A stretch of DNA of 6,343 nucleotides, from NCBI GenBank assembly GCA_947455365.1, contig CANGNU010000059.1, positions 1 to 6,343 on the forward strand, in the 5' to 3' direction. A model generated the notes under the pieces. The model did not search any database and was not told the origin of the DNA. It was given only the letters and a program-made list of their open reading frames with translations. Below are positions 1 through 6,000 of the stretch, piece by piece; the first letter of the stretch is position 1; each line of letters starts with the position of its first letter. Both the position numbers and the translations under genes were made by a program. The DNA is from Rickettsiales bacterium. Lineage in GTDB: Bacteria; Pseudomonadota; Alphaproteobacteria; Rickettsiales; UBA1997.

Positions 1-134
1 GTAAATTAATTTCGGGCTTAACAATTGATAGCGGTTTTCCGCCCTTAATGATTGATCCAATTGACTTTGCCGACCTTTATTCTAAAAGGAAATCAGCGGT
101 TGATTCTGAACCAGTTAACAACACTAAAAATTAA
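1..134 (+). CDS. secB: SecB protein-export chaperone, C-terminal end (5' truncated by window)
   Basis: Only the last 43 codons are present; the first complete codon begins at base 3 and the TAA is at 132-134. SecB is a cytosolic tetrameric chaperone that keeps precursor proteins unfolded and delivers them to SecA at the SecYEG translocon. The visible part contains GFPPLMIDPIDFADLY, which matches the conserved C-terminal SecB segment (alphaproteobacterial form, GGFPP-L-hydrophobic-DP-I/V-DF-ALY). It is followed by a polar tail of about 18 residues ending in NNTKN, as is usual for the flexible SecB tail. The next two genes encode signal-peptide proteins, but their co-regulation with secB is unproven. 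Identification rests on this short motif and is nonetheless fairly firm. The N-terminal substrate-binding region lies outside the window. Confidence 0.85.
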   Translation, partial: KLISGLTIDSGFPPLMIDPIDFADLYSKRKSAVDSEPVNNTKN

Positions 135-142
135 CCCGTGCC

Positions 143-162
143 ATTCTCGCGAAAACGGGAAT
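143..162. repeat. GAAAA-loop hairpin after secB
   Basis: The arms ATTCTCG (143-149) and CGGGAAT (156-162) pair over 7 bp with one G-U, around the loop CGAAAA. No T-tract follows, so by itself it is a poor intrinsic terminator. It closely resembles the stem of the terminator at 789-830 and so looks like a dispersed intergenic palindrome. It could protect the 3' end of the secB transcript; that role is inferred. Confidence 0.6.
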
Positions 163-190
163 CTAAAACTAACTTAAATTTTCTATAATT

Positions 191-775
191 ATGAAAAAAA
201 TATTCCTTCCTCTTGCAGTTGCTTTATTCTCATTTTCAGCTCAAGCTGCCGATAATTATAAATTTGATCCACACCATACCAGCGTTGTTTGGACAGCTAA
301 TCACTTTGGCTTTTCAAATCCATCAGGAAAATTTTCTGAAGTTGAAGGCGACATCACTCTTGATGAAAAAAATCCGGCAAAAAGCAAGGTTAATGTAACG
401 GTAAAAATTGCTAATTTATTCACTGGTTACGATAAGTTTGATAACCATTTAAAAAGCTCTGATTTCTTCAATGTAGAAAAATTTGCCACCGCAACTTTTG
501 TCAGCACTAAAATTGCTTTAACTGGCAAAAATACTGCAAAAGTTACTGGAAATTTAACTTTGGTTGGCGTGACTAAACCAGTTACTTTGAATGTAAAATT
601 AAATAAAATGGCGGTTAGCCCAATTTCACAAAAGAAGACCGCGGGCTTTACTGCTACTGCGTTAATCAAGCGTTCAGATTTTGGAATTGACTACGCGGTT
701 CCTGCGGTTGGCGACAATGTTAAATTGTTAATTGAAGCTGAAGCGGCAATTGATGATGGTTCTGAAGCAAAATAG
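191..775 (+). CDS. YceI-family periplasmic protein, classical type
   Basis: This is a 194-residue protein. Residues 1-19 form a signal peptide (MKK, hydrophobic core, AQA cleavage site before Ala20), so the mature protein should be periplasmic. YceI proteins fold as a lipocalin-like beta-barrel, and characterised members bind isoprenoid or polyprenyl lipids such as quinones; the ligand here is unknown. Family landmarks are in order: DPHHTSV (26-32), H38-FGF, the NHLKSSDFF block (85-93), GNLTLVGVTKPVTL (120-133), IKRSDFGI (159-166) and VGDNVKLLIE (173-182). Length is normal for the family. ATG191 gives the complete signal peptide. No Shine-Dalgarno is visible; a TATAAT at 184-189 lies too close to the start to be its promoter. 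A strong terminator ends the gene. It is paralogous to the next gene. Confidence 0.92.
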   Translation: MKKIFLPLAVALFSFSAQAADNYKFDPHHTSVVWTANHFGFSNPSGKFSEVEGDITLDEKNPAKSKVNVTVKIANLFTGYDKFDNHLKSSDFFNVEKFATATFVSTKIALTGKNTAKVTGNLTLVGVTKPVTLNVKLNKMAVSPISQKKTAGFTATALIKRSDFGIDYAVPAVGDNVKLLIEAEAAIDDGSEAK

Positions 776-788
776 TTTTATCTTCTAT

Positions 789-830
789 AAAAATTGGATT
801 CTTGCGAAAAGCGGGAATCCAATTTTTTTT
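789..830. terminator. Strong intrinsic terminator, probably bidirectional
   Basis: A stem of about 17 bp is formed by 789-805 and 811-827, including two G-U pairs, closed by the five-base loop GAAAA. It is flanked by A's on the left and a run of eight T's (823-830) on the right, so it can end transcription of the first YceI gene and could work in the opposite direction. The inner stem shares ATTCT/GCGGGAAT with the hairpin at 143-162. It ends only about 18 bases before the next ATG, leaving no room for a promoter between terminator and start. Confidence 0.85.
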
Positions 831-847
831 AATCAAAAATTAAATTT

Positions 848-1405
848 ATGAAAAAAATATTTTTATACGCAATTGCAGCAACTTTATTAGCCCCTACTCT
901 CTCTAACGCTGCTGAGTGGAAAATTGTTCCTGCTCAAAGCAAAATTGAATTTAAAGCAACACAAAATTCTTCTGCAGTTACTGGTTCATTCAAAAAATTT
1001 TCAGGCAAAATTAATTTTGATCCAGCGCAGTTAAAAACTAGCAAAGTTGAAATTGAAATTGACATTGTGTCGGTTGAAGCATCTTTGTCTGACGCGGTTT
1101 CTACGCTTAAAACTCCAGAATGGTTTTCAAGCGCGGCATTTCCAAAAGCAACTTTTGTTGCAGAAAAATTTACTAAAGTTAGTGATAAAAAATTTACTGC
1201 TGATGGAAATTTAACCATTAAAGGAAAATCGGTACCAACAAAACTAGAATTTACGCTTGAAGAATATACGGCGGCAAAGGCTAAGGCTGTAGGCTTGGTA
1301 ACAATTAAGCGTGCCGATTTTGCAATTGGTGCCAAAGACCCTGCTAATGCTCATGGTGTGAAAGATGAAGTGGCTGTAAGCTTTGTGGTTAATGCGGTAA
1401 AATAA
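848..1405 (+). CDS. YceI-family periplasmic protein, divergent type
   Basis: This is a 185-residue protein. The N-terminal signal peptide (MKKIFLYAIAATLL) has a likely cleavage site after SNA (residue 21) or after the next Ala. The YceI pattern is present: PAQSKIEF (28-35), TPEWF (89-93), FPKATF (98-103), GNLTIKGKSVPTKL (120-133), IKRADFAIG (153-161) and VKDEVAVSF (171-179). The NHLKSSDFF block of the neighbour is replaced by TLKTPEWF. From memory, this form also occurs in the YceI domains fused to or encoded beside cytochrome b561 in alphaproteobacteria; that link is inference. Probable role: periplasmic lipid or quinone binding. No Shine-Dalgarno is visible. Because the terminator ends just upstream, expression may depend on read-through or on a promoter inside the previous gene. 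The next gene is a tRNA about 145 bases away. Confidence 0.9.
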   Translation: MKKIFLYAIAATLLAPTLSNAAEWKIVPAQSKIEFKATQNSSAVTGSFKKFSGKINFDPAQLKTSKVEIEIDIVSVEASLSDAVSTLKTPEWFSSAAFPKATFVAEKFTKVSDKKFTADGNLTIKGKSVPTKLEFTLEEYTAAKAKAVGLVTIKRADFAIGAKDPANAHGVKDEVAVSFVVNAVK

Positions 1406-1491
1406 TTTGCTTTTTCGTGTGAAGCTTGCGCCTTGTTTGGCGCGGCTTTGCGCGGATATCTTCTTTACCTATAGATTTATTAAAACCCACC

Positions 1492-1519
1492 TTGCAAAAA
1501 ATAATCCACCGCGTATGAT
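1492..1519 (+). promoter_or_regulatory. Sigma70-like promoter of tRNA-Ser
   Basis: TTGCAA (1492-1497) and TATGAT (1514-1519) are separated by 16 bases. This predicts a transcript start near 1526, about 25 bases before the tRNA, a normal leader removed by RNase P. The rest of 1406-1550 holds only a small GCGCC/GGCGC hairpin (1428-1443) without a T-tract; I see no gene there. Confidence 0.6.
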
Positions 1520-1550
1520 TCCCTTCCTCTCAAAAGTTCCACAAAAATAT

Positions 1551-1642
1551 GGAGAAATGGCCGAGCGGCTGAAGGCACTTTCCTGCTAAGAAAGTATACG
1601 GGTAACACTGTATCGAGGGTTCGAATCCCTCTTTCTCCTCCA
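1551..1642 (+). tRNA. tRNA-Ser (anticodon GCU)
   Basis: This is a complete class II tRNA. The acceptor stem GGAGAAA (1551-1557) pairs with TTTCTCC (1632-1638). The D-arm starts with GCCGAGCGG. The anticodon stem CTTTC/GAAAG (1578-1582/1590-1594) encloses loop CTGCTAA with anticodon GCT at 1585-1587, which decodes AGC/AGU. A long variable arm (1595-1614, ATAC paired with GTAT) is typical of tRNA-Ser. The T-arm is GAGGG, TTCGAAT, CCCTC. CCA is encoded at 1640-1642. The discriminator base (1639) is T, whereas G is usual in bacterial tRNA-Ser. The gene has its own promoter and terminator. Confidence 0.97.
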
Positions 1643-1651
1643 GCATTCTAT

Positions 1652-1678
1652 AAAAAACCGAGTCTCCCCTCGGTTTTT
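1652..1678 (+). terminator. Intrinsic terminator of tRNA-Ser
   Basis: CCGAG (1658-1662) pairs with CTCGG (1669-1673) around the loop TCTCCC. The stem is extended by the A-run at 1652-1657 and the T-run at 1674-1678. It starts ten bases after the tRNA CCA and is symmetric enough to act in both directions. Confidence 0.85.
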
Positions 1679-1687
1679 ATAAATTTC

Positions 1688-1724
1688 TGGATACCGCTGA
1701 AGCCCCTGTATTTGCGGGGTTCCA
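1688..1724. repeat. Imperfect palindrome downstream of tRNA-Ser
   Basis: The outer arms TGGATACC (1688-1695) and GGGTTCCA (1717-1724) are 6/8 complementary. An inner CCCC (1703-1706) pairs with GGGG (1716-1719). The left arm GGATACCGC resembles the GGATTC...GC arm of the terminator at 789-830, so it may be a decayed copy of the same intergenic palindrome. No T-tract follows. Confidence 0.4.
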
Positions 1725-1741
1725 TGGGTTTTTGATTTTCA

Positions 1742-1756
1742 TTTCGACTGCACTTT
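1742..1756. repeat. 15-bp direct repeat, copy 1
   Basis: TTTCGACTGCACTTT occurs here and identically at 1817-1831, 75 bases apart. Both copies fall in the broken minus-strand frame at 1677-1937. Confidence 0.8.
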
Positions 1757-1816
1757 TCACTCTCCAAAAAAATTAATTTCTGCTAAAAATTCCCCATTTT
1801 TGTCTCCGTTTCTCCG

Positions 1817-1831
1817 TTTCGACTGCACTTT
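1817..1831. repeat. 15-bp direct repeat, copy 2
   Basis: This is a perfect second copy of TTTCGACTGCACTTT. It is immediately preceded by a tandem 8-base repeat, TCTCCGTT twice (1803-1818). Confidence 0.8.
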
Positions 1832-1985
1832 GGGGAAAAAGATACAGTGTCTCAAACATTGGCTTCGTGGGTTTTTCCTCTAACTTCGCCGACTGCTACT
1901 CCAAGTGGATTTTTTGATGTTTTTGCGAACTTGTCACCTTTTTAAATTTTTGTTGCCAAAAATTATTTTTTGAGGATAATGGTGA

Positions 1986-2116
1986 TGTCGGGAGTTGCGC
2001 TGAATACAACACCTTTACGGAAATAGGCTGTCAACACGCAGGGTTTGCGTGGTGGTGGCTCCTGACAATAGAATTTAATAAGCCTCGCACAATTCTATTT
2101 TGGGCGAGGCTTTTTT
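1986..2116 (+). ncRNA. Structured RNA candidate, C4 antisense RNA-like
   Basis: A closing stem TGTCGGGAG (1986-1994) pairs with CTCCTGACA (2059-2067) over 9 bp with one G-U. Inside are a 6-bp hairpin CACGCA/TGCGTG (2035-2040/2046-2051) and a short CCT/AGG hairpin (2012-2014/2025-2027). The element ends at an intrinsic terminator (2080-2116). The arrangement, with GAATAC, a TTTACGGAAATAGG segment and a terminal GGTGGCTCCTGAC, resembles my recollection of the C4 antisense RNA family of phages P1 and P7. Those RNAs are processed from a leader and repress translation and transcription of the gene behind them. The family match is from memory and unverified; the stems are seen directly. The HNH gene begins 12 bases downstream. 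A riboswitch-like or other attenuator leader is the alternative. Confidence 0.5.
2080..2116 (+). terminator. Intrinsic terminator in the leader of the HNH gene
   Basis: AAGCCTCGC (2080-2088) pairs perfectly with GCGAGGCTT (2104-2112), followed by T's through 2116. The 15-base loop contains AATTCTATT (2091-2099), the exact complement of AATAGAATT (2067-2075) just upstream. The two pairings interleave, giving a pseudoknot or an alternative anti-terminator fold. It lies 12 bases before the ATG at 2129, so it can block expression of that gene unless read through. Confidence 0.88.
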
Positions 2117-2128
2117 ACTTAAGATATT

Positions 2129-2800
2129 ATGAAACGTTTGATACCAAAATCTGAAGTAAATAAAGCCAAAAAAGAATTAAGAGATGATTTTATCGCAAGA
2201 ATAATTAAAAACGTTAATGACAAAGGATGTTGGCATTTAAAATCTATCGAAAAATCCAAATCAGTAGATTTCTTAGTTCATTTCAGCGAAAGAGGAACAA
2301 AAAAGATTTTCTTCAAAGCCAAGAGATTTTCTTTCGAATGCTTTAGCGGAGATCTACCAGAAGGCTTTGCTGTTTATTCAAATTGCGATGATAAATATTG
2401 CATTAATCCAGATCATCATTACTCATCTACTTTCAAGTCTTATATAAACAAACAAATAAAAAGTGGTTCAAGAAATGTAAGATCTGGCTTTAAACATACT
2501 CTGGAAACCATTACCAAAATGTCGCAATCCCAGAAAGGTAAAAAGCCAGACAAACAGGCTAGATTAAAGATGAGATTGGCAAAATTAGGAGTAAAAAGAG
2601 ACCCAGAATCAGTTGCCAAAACAGCAGAAAAGTATTTTAGAGGAGAAAATAATGCTTGCGCAAAATTAACTGAACAAGAGGTTTTGGAAATCAGAAGTCT
2701 TAAAAATAAGGTTTCTTCTCATGAATTAGCTAAAAACTACCCAGTCACACACTCTCATATAAGAAGTATTTGGAGAAAATCTTGCTGGAAACATCTATAA
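2129..2800 (+). CDS. HNH/NUMOD homing-endonuclease-like protein, HNH site degenerate
   Basis: This 223-residue basic protein is built like phage-type free-standing HNH endonucleases. An N-terminal segment contains GCW (33-35); then KRFSFECFSGDLPEG (65-79) leads into CDDKYCINPDHH (86-97), corresponding to the CD..C.NP.H core of HNH_3-type domains. Two NUMOD3-like basic motifs lie around 120-155 (KHTLETITKMSQ, QARLKMRLAKLG). A C-terminal helix-turn-helix begins at GENNACAKLTEQEVLEIRSL (172-191), with HELAKNYPVTHSHIRSIW (198-215). Such proteins nick or cut DNA to spread themselves. Position 84, where the family usually has the catalytic His (V-x-H-x-CD), is Ser, and the usual upstream His is Lys65, so activity is doubtful. 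Of 14 Arg codons, 13 are AGA, unlike the flanking genes, suggesting transfer. It sits behind the C4-like RNA and downstream of tRNA-Ser. Confidence 0.75.
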   Translation: MKRLIPKSEVNKAKKELRDDFIARIIKNVNDKGCWHLKSIEKSKSVDFLVHFSERGTKKIFFKAKRFSFECFSGDLPEGFAVYSNCDDKYCINPDHHYSSTFKSYINKQIKSGSRNVRSGFKHTLETITKMSQSQKGKKPDKQARLKMRLAKLGVKRDPESVAKTAEKYFRGENNACAKLTEQEVLEIRSLKNKVSSHELAKNYPVTHSHIRSIWRKSCWKHL

Positions 2801-2802
2801 TT

Positions 2803-2821
2803 ACTTTTTTTAGTAAAAAGT
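2803..2821. terminator. Weak AT-rich hairpin after the HNH gene
   Basis: ACTTTTT (2803-2809) pairs with AAAAAGT (2815-2821) around TTAGT. It directly follows the stop codon and is immediately followed by a second small stem TCTGA/TCAGA (2821-2825/2831-2835) with a T loop. It is probably a weak terminator, lacking GC pairs and a clear T-tract. Confidence 0.35.
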
Positions 2822-2878
2822 CTGATTTTTTCAGAGATAATTAGCTATTCTAAAAAACCACTGTTTATTTAACACAAC

Positions 2879-2907
2879 TTGACTCTTTCCCGATTTTGTA
2901 TCATAAT
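2879..2907 (+). promoter_or_regulatory. Candidate sigma70 promoter 1 of the exoprotein gene
   Basis: TTGACT (2879-2884) and CATAAT (2902-2907) are spaced 17 bases apart. A start near 2914 would give a leader of about 160 bases before the ATG at 3076. I see no gene in 2801-3075. Confidence 0.5.
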
Positions 2908-2948
2908 GCTACAAATACTGCCTTTTATTAAGAAATACTTAAAATAAG

Positions 2949-2977
2949 TTTACTAAGGTCAGTTTTACATATATAAT
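2949..2977 (+). promoter_or_regulatory. Candidate sigma70 promoter 2 of the exoprotein gene
   Basis: TTTACT (2949-2954) and a perfect TATAAT (2972-2977) are spaced 17 bases apart, with a predicted start near 2984 and a leader of about 90 bases. It may act together with or instead of the upstream candidate. AT-rich sequence makes chance matches likely. Confidence 0.45.
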
Positions 2978-3075
2978 GCCCCATATTATATGACTATAAC
3001 CACTAGGTCTATAGGTTTTAATTGATGTTCTTAAAAAATTATTAAAACTTTTTACCGCAAAGTAATTTTTAATTC

Positions 3076-6000
3076 ATGTCTACCTTTCCTCGTTTTTTTT
3101 GCTTTGCTAAAAACTTTTTGGCGCAAGTTGCTATTGTTTCTTTGATATTAGAGCAATTTATTTTTGTATCTACAGCTACAGCGCAAACTTTGCCGATTAC
3201 TCCTGATGGAACAACCAACACTCAAGTTACGCACACCGCTTCTGGAATTGACCAAGTAAACATTGCCGCCCCCAACGCCAGCGGCATGAGCCACAATCGT
3301 TTCACAGATTACAACGTCAATCAATCTGGGCAAATCATTAATAACTTTTCTGGTCGTAATCCTGCTGAAATTGCTGCTGGTTCTGGAGCGACTGCGGTTA
3401 CTCAAACTCAAATCGGCGGATTAGTTGCGGCTAACTCTAATTTAGTTGATAGCGGAAGTGCGAAAGTAATTCTTAACGAAGTAACCTCAAACAATGTTTC
3501 TCAGCTTCTTGGTTACACCGAAATTGCCGGCACAAAAGCTGATTTAATTTTGGCAAATTCGAATGGGATCGTTTGTGCGGGCTGCGGATTCATTAACACG
3601 GCGCATCTTTTGATGGTTGCGGGAAATAGTAATTTTGATGCAAATGGGAATCTTGGATTTAATTTAAAAGAGCAAGCAAATCCTAATTTATATGTGCCGC
3701 TAATCACTGTTGATGGATTAGGTCTTGATGTTACGCGCACTTCTTCGACCGATATTATTGCATCTTCGGTAAAACTTCTTTCCTCAGTTTATGGTTCCGA
3801 TACTACTACGCTGACTATTAAGACTGGTGAAGGCAGATATGATTATACTACAAAAGAAATTGTTGGCGCAGGAAATAATATTCAAAATAACACACAACCA
3901 GTTTTTGCAATTGACGCTTCGAGCCTTGCTAAAATTCAAGCTGGGCAAGTTTATTTGATCGCTACGAAACGCGGTGTTGGTGTGAATATGGAAGCGGCGA
4001 TTCTTGCTTCGCAGACTGTTAATATTGATGCTAACGGTGATGTTTATTATTCGAGTGTTTCTGCTGGCAGTTCAGCAAATTTAAAATCGACTCAGAAAAT
4101 TGAAAGTGTTGATTCTGCTTCTTCTATTTCCGCGCCTAATCTTACAATTCAAGCGAATGAGTTTAAAAATCTTGGAAATGTTTCTGCTTATAATTTAACG
4201 ATTCAAAATAGTGGAATTCTTACGAACCTTGGCAATATTGAAGCGCTGAGTTTAAATCTTTCTAACATTACCAACACTAATAACTCTGGCTCGATTTATG
4301 GAGAAAATTCTTTAAACATTAGCGGCGCTAATTTAACGAATAATTCTTCTGGCAGTATCTTCTCACCTCAAAATTATTCTGTTATTCTTACTGGGCTTCT
4401 TACCAACTCTGGCGTGATTTCTTCGGGCGTTGATTTGAGTGTTTCTGCGAATCGACTTGTTAATAACGTTGATGCAGAAATTTCTGCGCAGAGTAATCTT
4501 ACCTTTATAATTGCTGATTCGGCCGCAAATTCAGGAAATTTAATCGCCGGCAATGCTTTAAATTTTACCGCTAATTCTTTTGCGAACTCGGGCGCAACTC
4601 AATCAAGCGATGACTCTACTTTTAATTTGGCAACACTTACCAACAGTGTTAATTCTTCGATTTATTCTGCAAAAAATCTAAATCTTAATTTAAGCGCTTC
4701 ACTTACAAACTCTGGCGAAATTTCTGCATCGAGAAATGTTGTGATTACTGGTTCGGCAGCAATTACTAACTCTGATAGGATTTTAGCTAATGGCACTTTA
4801 AGCCTTGCTGGAAGCGGATTGACGAATAGCTTGAATGGTGTTATTGCTTCGCTAAATTCTTCCGTTGCTTTAACTTTATCGGGCAATTTACAAAATAATG
4901 GAGAGTTTGATTCTGCGACTGATTTAAATATCGCTTCACAAAATTTTACTAACTCAGGAAATATTTTAAGTGCAAATAATTTAACTTTAACAATTGCTAA
5001 TTCCGCGAACAATTCTGGTAATTTACAAAGCGCTAAGGATTTTTCTTTAAGCGCTGCAAGCCTTGATAACTCCGGTTCAATTAGGGCTTTTCAAAATTCT
5101 ACGATTAGTGCCGCTGCAATCATCAATGAAGCTGATGCGCTGATTTTTTCTTCGAGTGATGCAACAATCTCCGCGAGCACTTCACTAACAAATTCAGGAA
5201 GTATTTTATCCAATGGAAAGCTTGGTTTGACTCTGGGTCAAACTACTAACAGTGGTGAAATATTTTCCAATGGTGATTTAAATTTTGCGCTTACAAATAG
5301 CTTAAGCAATAGCGGCAGCATTAGCTCTCTTGGCAAGCTTGATTTTAGCAGTAATTCATCAATCACTAACACAAATCAAATTTTAAGCAGTGGTGATTTA
5401 ACGATTGGAGCGACTACGCTTACTAACTCAAGCGTGATTCAATCGAACAGCAATTTAACCTTGAATCTTGCGAATCTTATAAATTCACACAGCATAATTT
5501 CTGGTGGGGTTTTTAATATTACTGCGAGTGGAAATGTTGCTAACTCTTCAACTTTACAATCGGCAGATAATTTTACGATTAATGCGGCAAGCTTTACCAA
5601 CACGGCTTCTTCGCTGATTTTAGCGGGGAAAGATTTAACGGTGCGAGCTTCAACTATCACCAATCAAAATACTAAACCATCAGGATCAACAATTACTTCG
5701 GGGATTGTTTCTGTAGCTGGCAATGTGGTTTTGCAGGCCGATACTTTGAATAATAACTCAGGAATTATTACTGGCAAAACCACATCTGTTAGTGCGCTTA
5801 ATAATTCTAGCGTTGCACTTTCTAATACACTTGGTGCGTTTATTTCTACTGCTTCAATAAGTTTGAATTTAGGAAATATTGATTACACGATTACAGGAAC
5901 TGTGACTGCAAGCAATATCGACATCACTGCAAATAATATTGTTAACCAAGGAAATGTTACCGCAACTTCTTATATCAAATTAAATGCAACTGGAAGCGAT

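Larger units (their letters stand above)
1677..1937 (-). pseudogene. Degenerate minus-strand frame with two internal stops (unknown)
   Basis: Read from a GTG at 1935-1937, one minus-strand frame runs 87 codons to a TAA at 1677-1679, interrupted only by TAG (1896-1898) and TAA (1773-1775). The central segment from the ATG at 1857-1859 gives 28 residues (MFETLYLFPQ...KWGIFSRN). The segments before and after contain KLEEKPTKP and KIKNPWNPANTGASAV. The 15-bp direct repeat lies inside and makes both central segments carry SAVE. I recognise no family and there is no clear ribosome binding site. It could be the remnant of a small mobile or repeat-associated gene, or the incidental translation of a dispersed repeat. 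No other gene is visible in 1681-1985. Confidence 0.3.

Noticed and set aside
213..669. Alternative-frame and minus-strand open frames inside the first YceI gene
   Set aside because: They are shadows of a gene with clear family motifs and a signal peptide.
934..1335. 133-codon minus-strand frame opposite the second YceI gene
   Set aside because: It is an antisense shadow with no ribosome binding site or recognisable motif; the plus strand is clearly coding.
1407..1589. 60-residue plus-strand open frame between the second YceI gene and tRNA-Ser
   Set aside because: It overlaps the 5' half of the tRNA and its promoter, and its composition (many Cys, Phe, Arg) looks non-coding.
2028..2060. Trp-codon run TGGTGGTGG before a terminator, suggesting a trp attenuator leader peptide
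   Set aside because: The frame has no ATG or GTG start before the codons and no stop near the terminator, and the downstream gene is not biosynthetic. The TGG run lies inside a structured RNA and is better explained by it.
2067..2128. HEARO/IscB omega-RNA before an HNH gene
   Set aside because: The downstream protein is a short HNH/NUMOD protein without visible RuvC or bridge-helix features, and the RNA is much shorter than expected.
1900..2800. Group I intron with its homing endonuclease
   Set aside because: I see no P-Q-R-S core elements and no interrupted gene; the neighbouring tRNA is complete.
1551..3075. Prophage or island bounded by a duplicated tRNA end
   Set aside because: No second copy of the tRNA 3' end and no integrase are visible in the window, so boundaries cannot be called.
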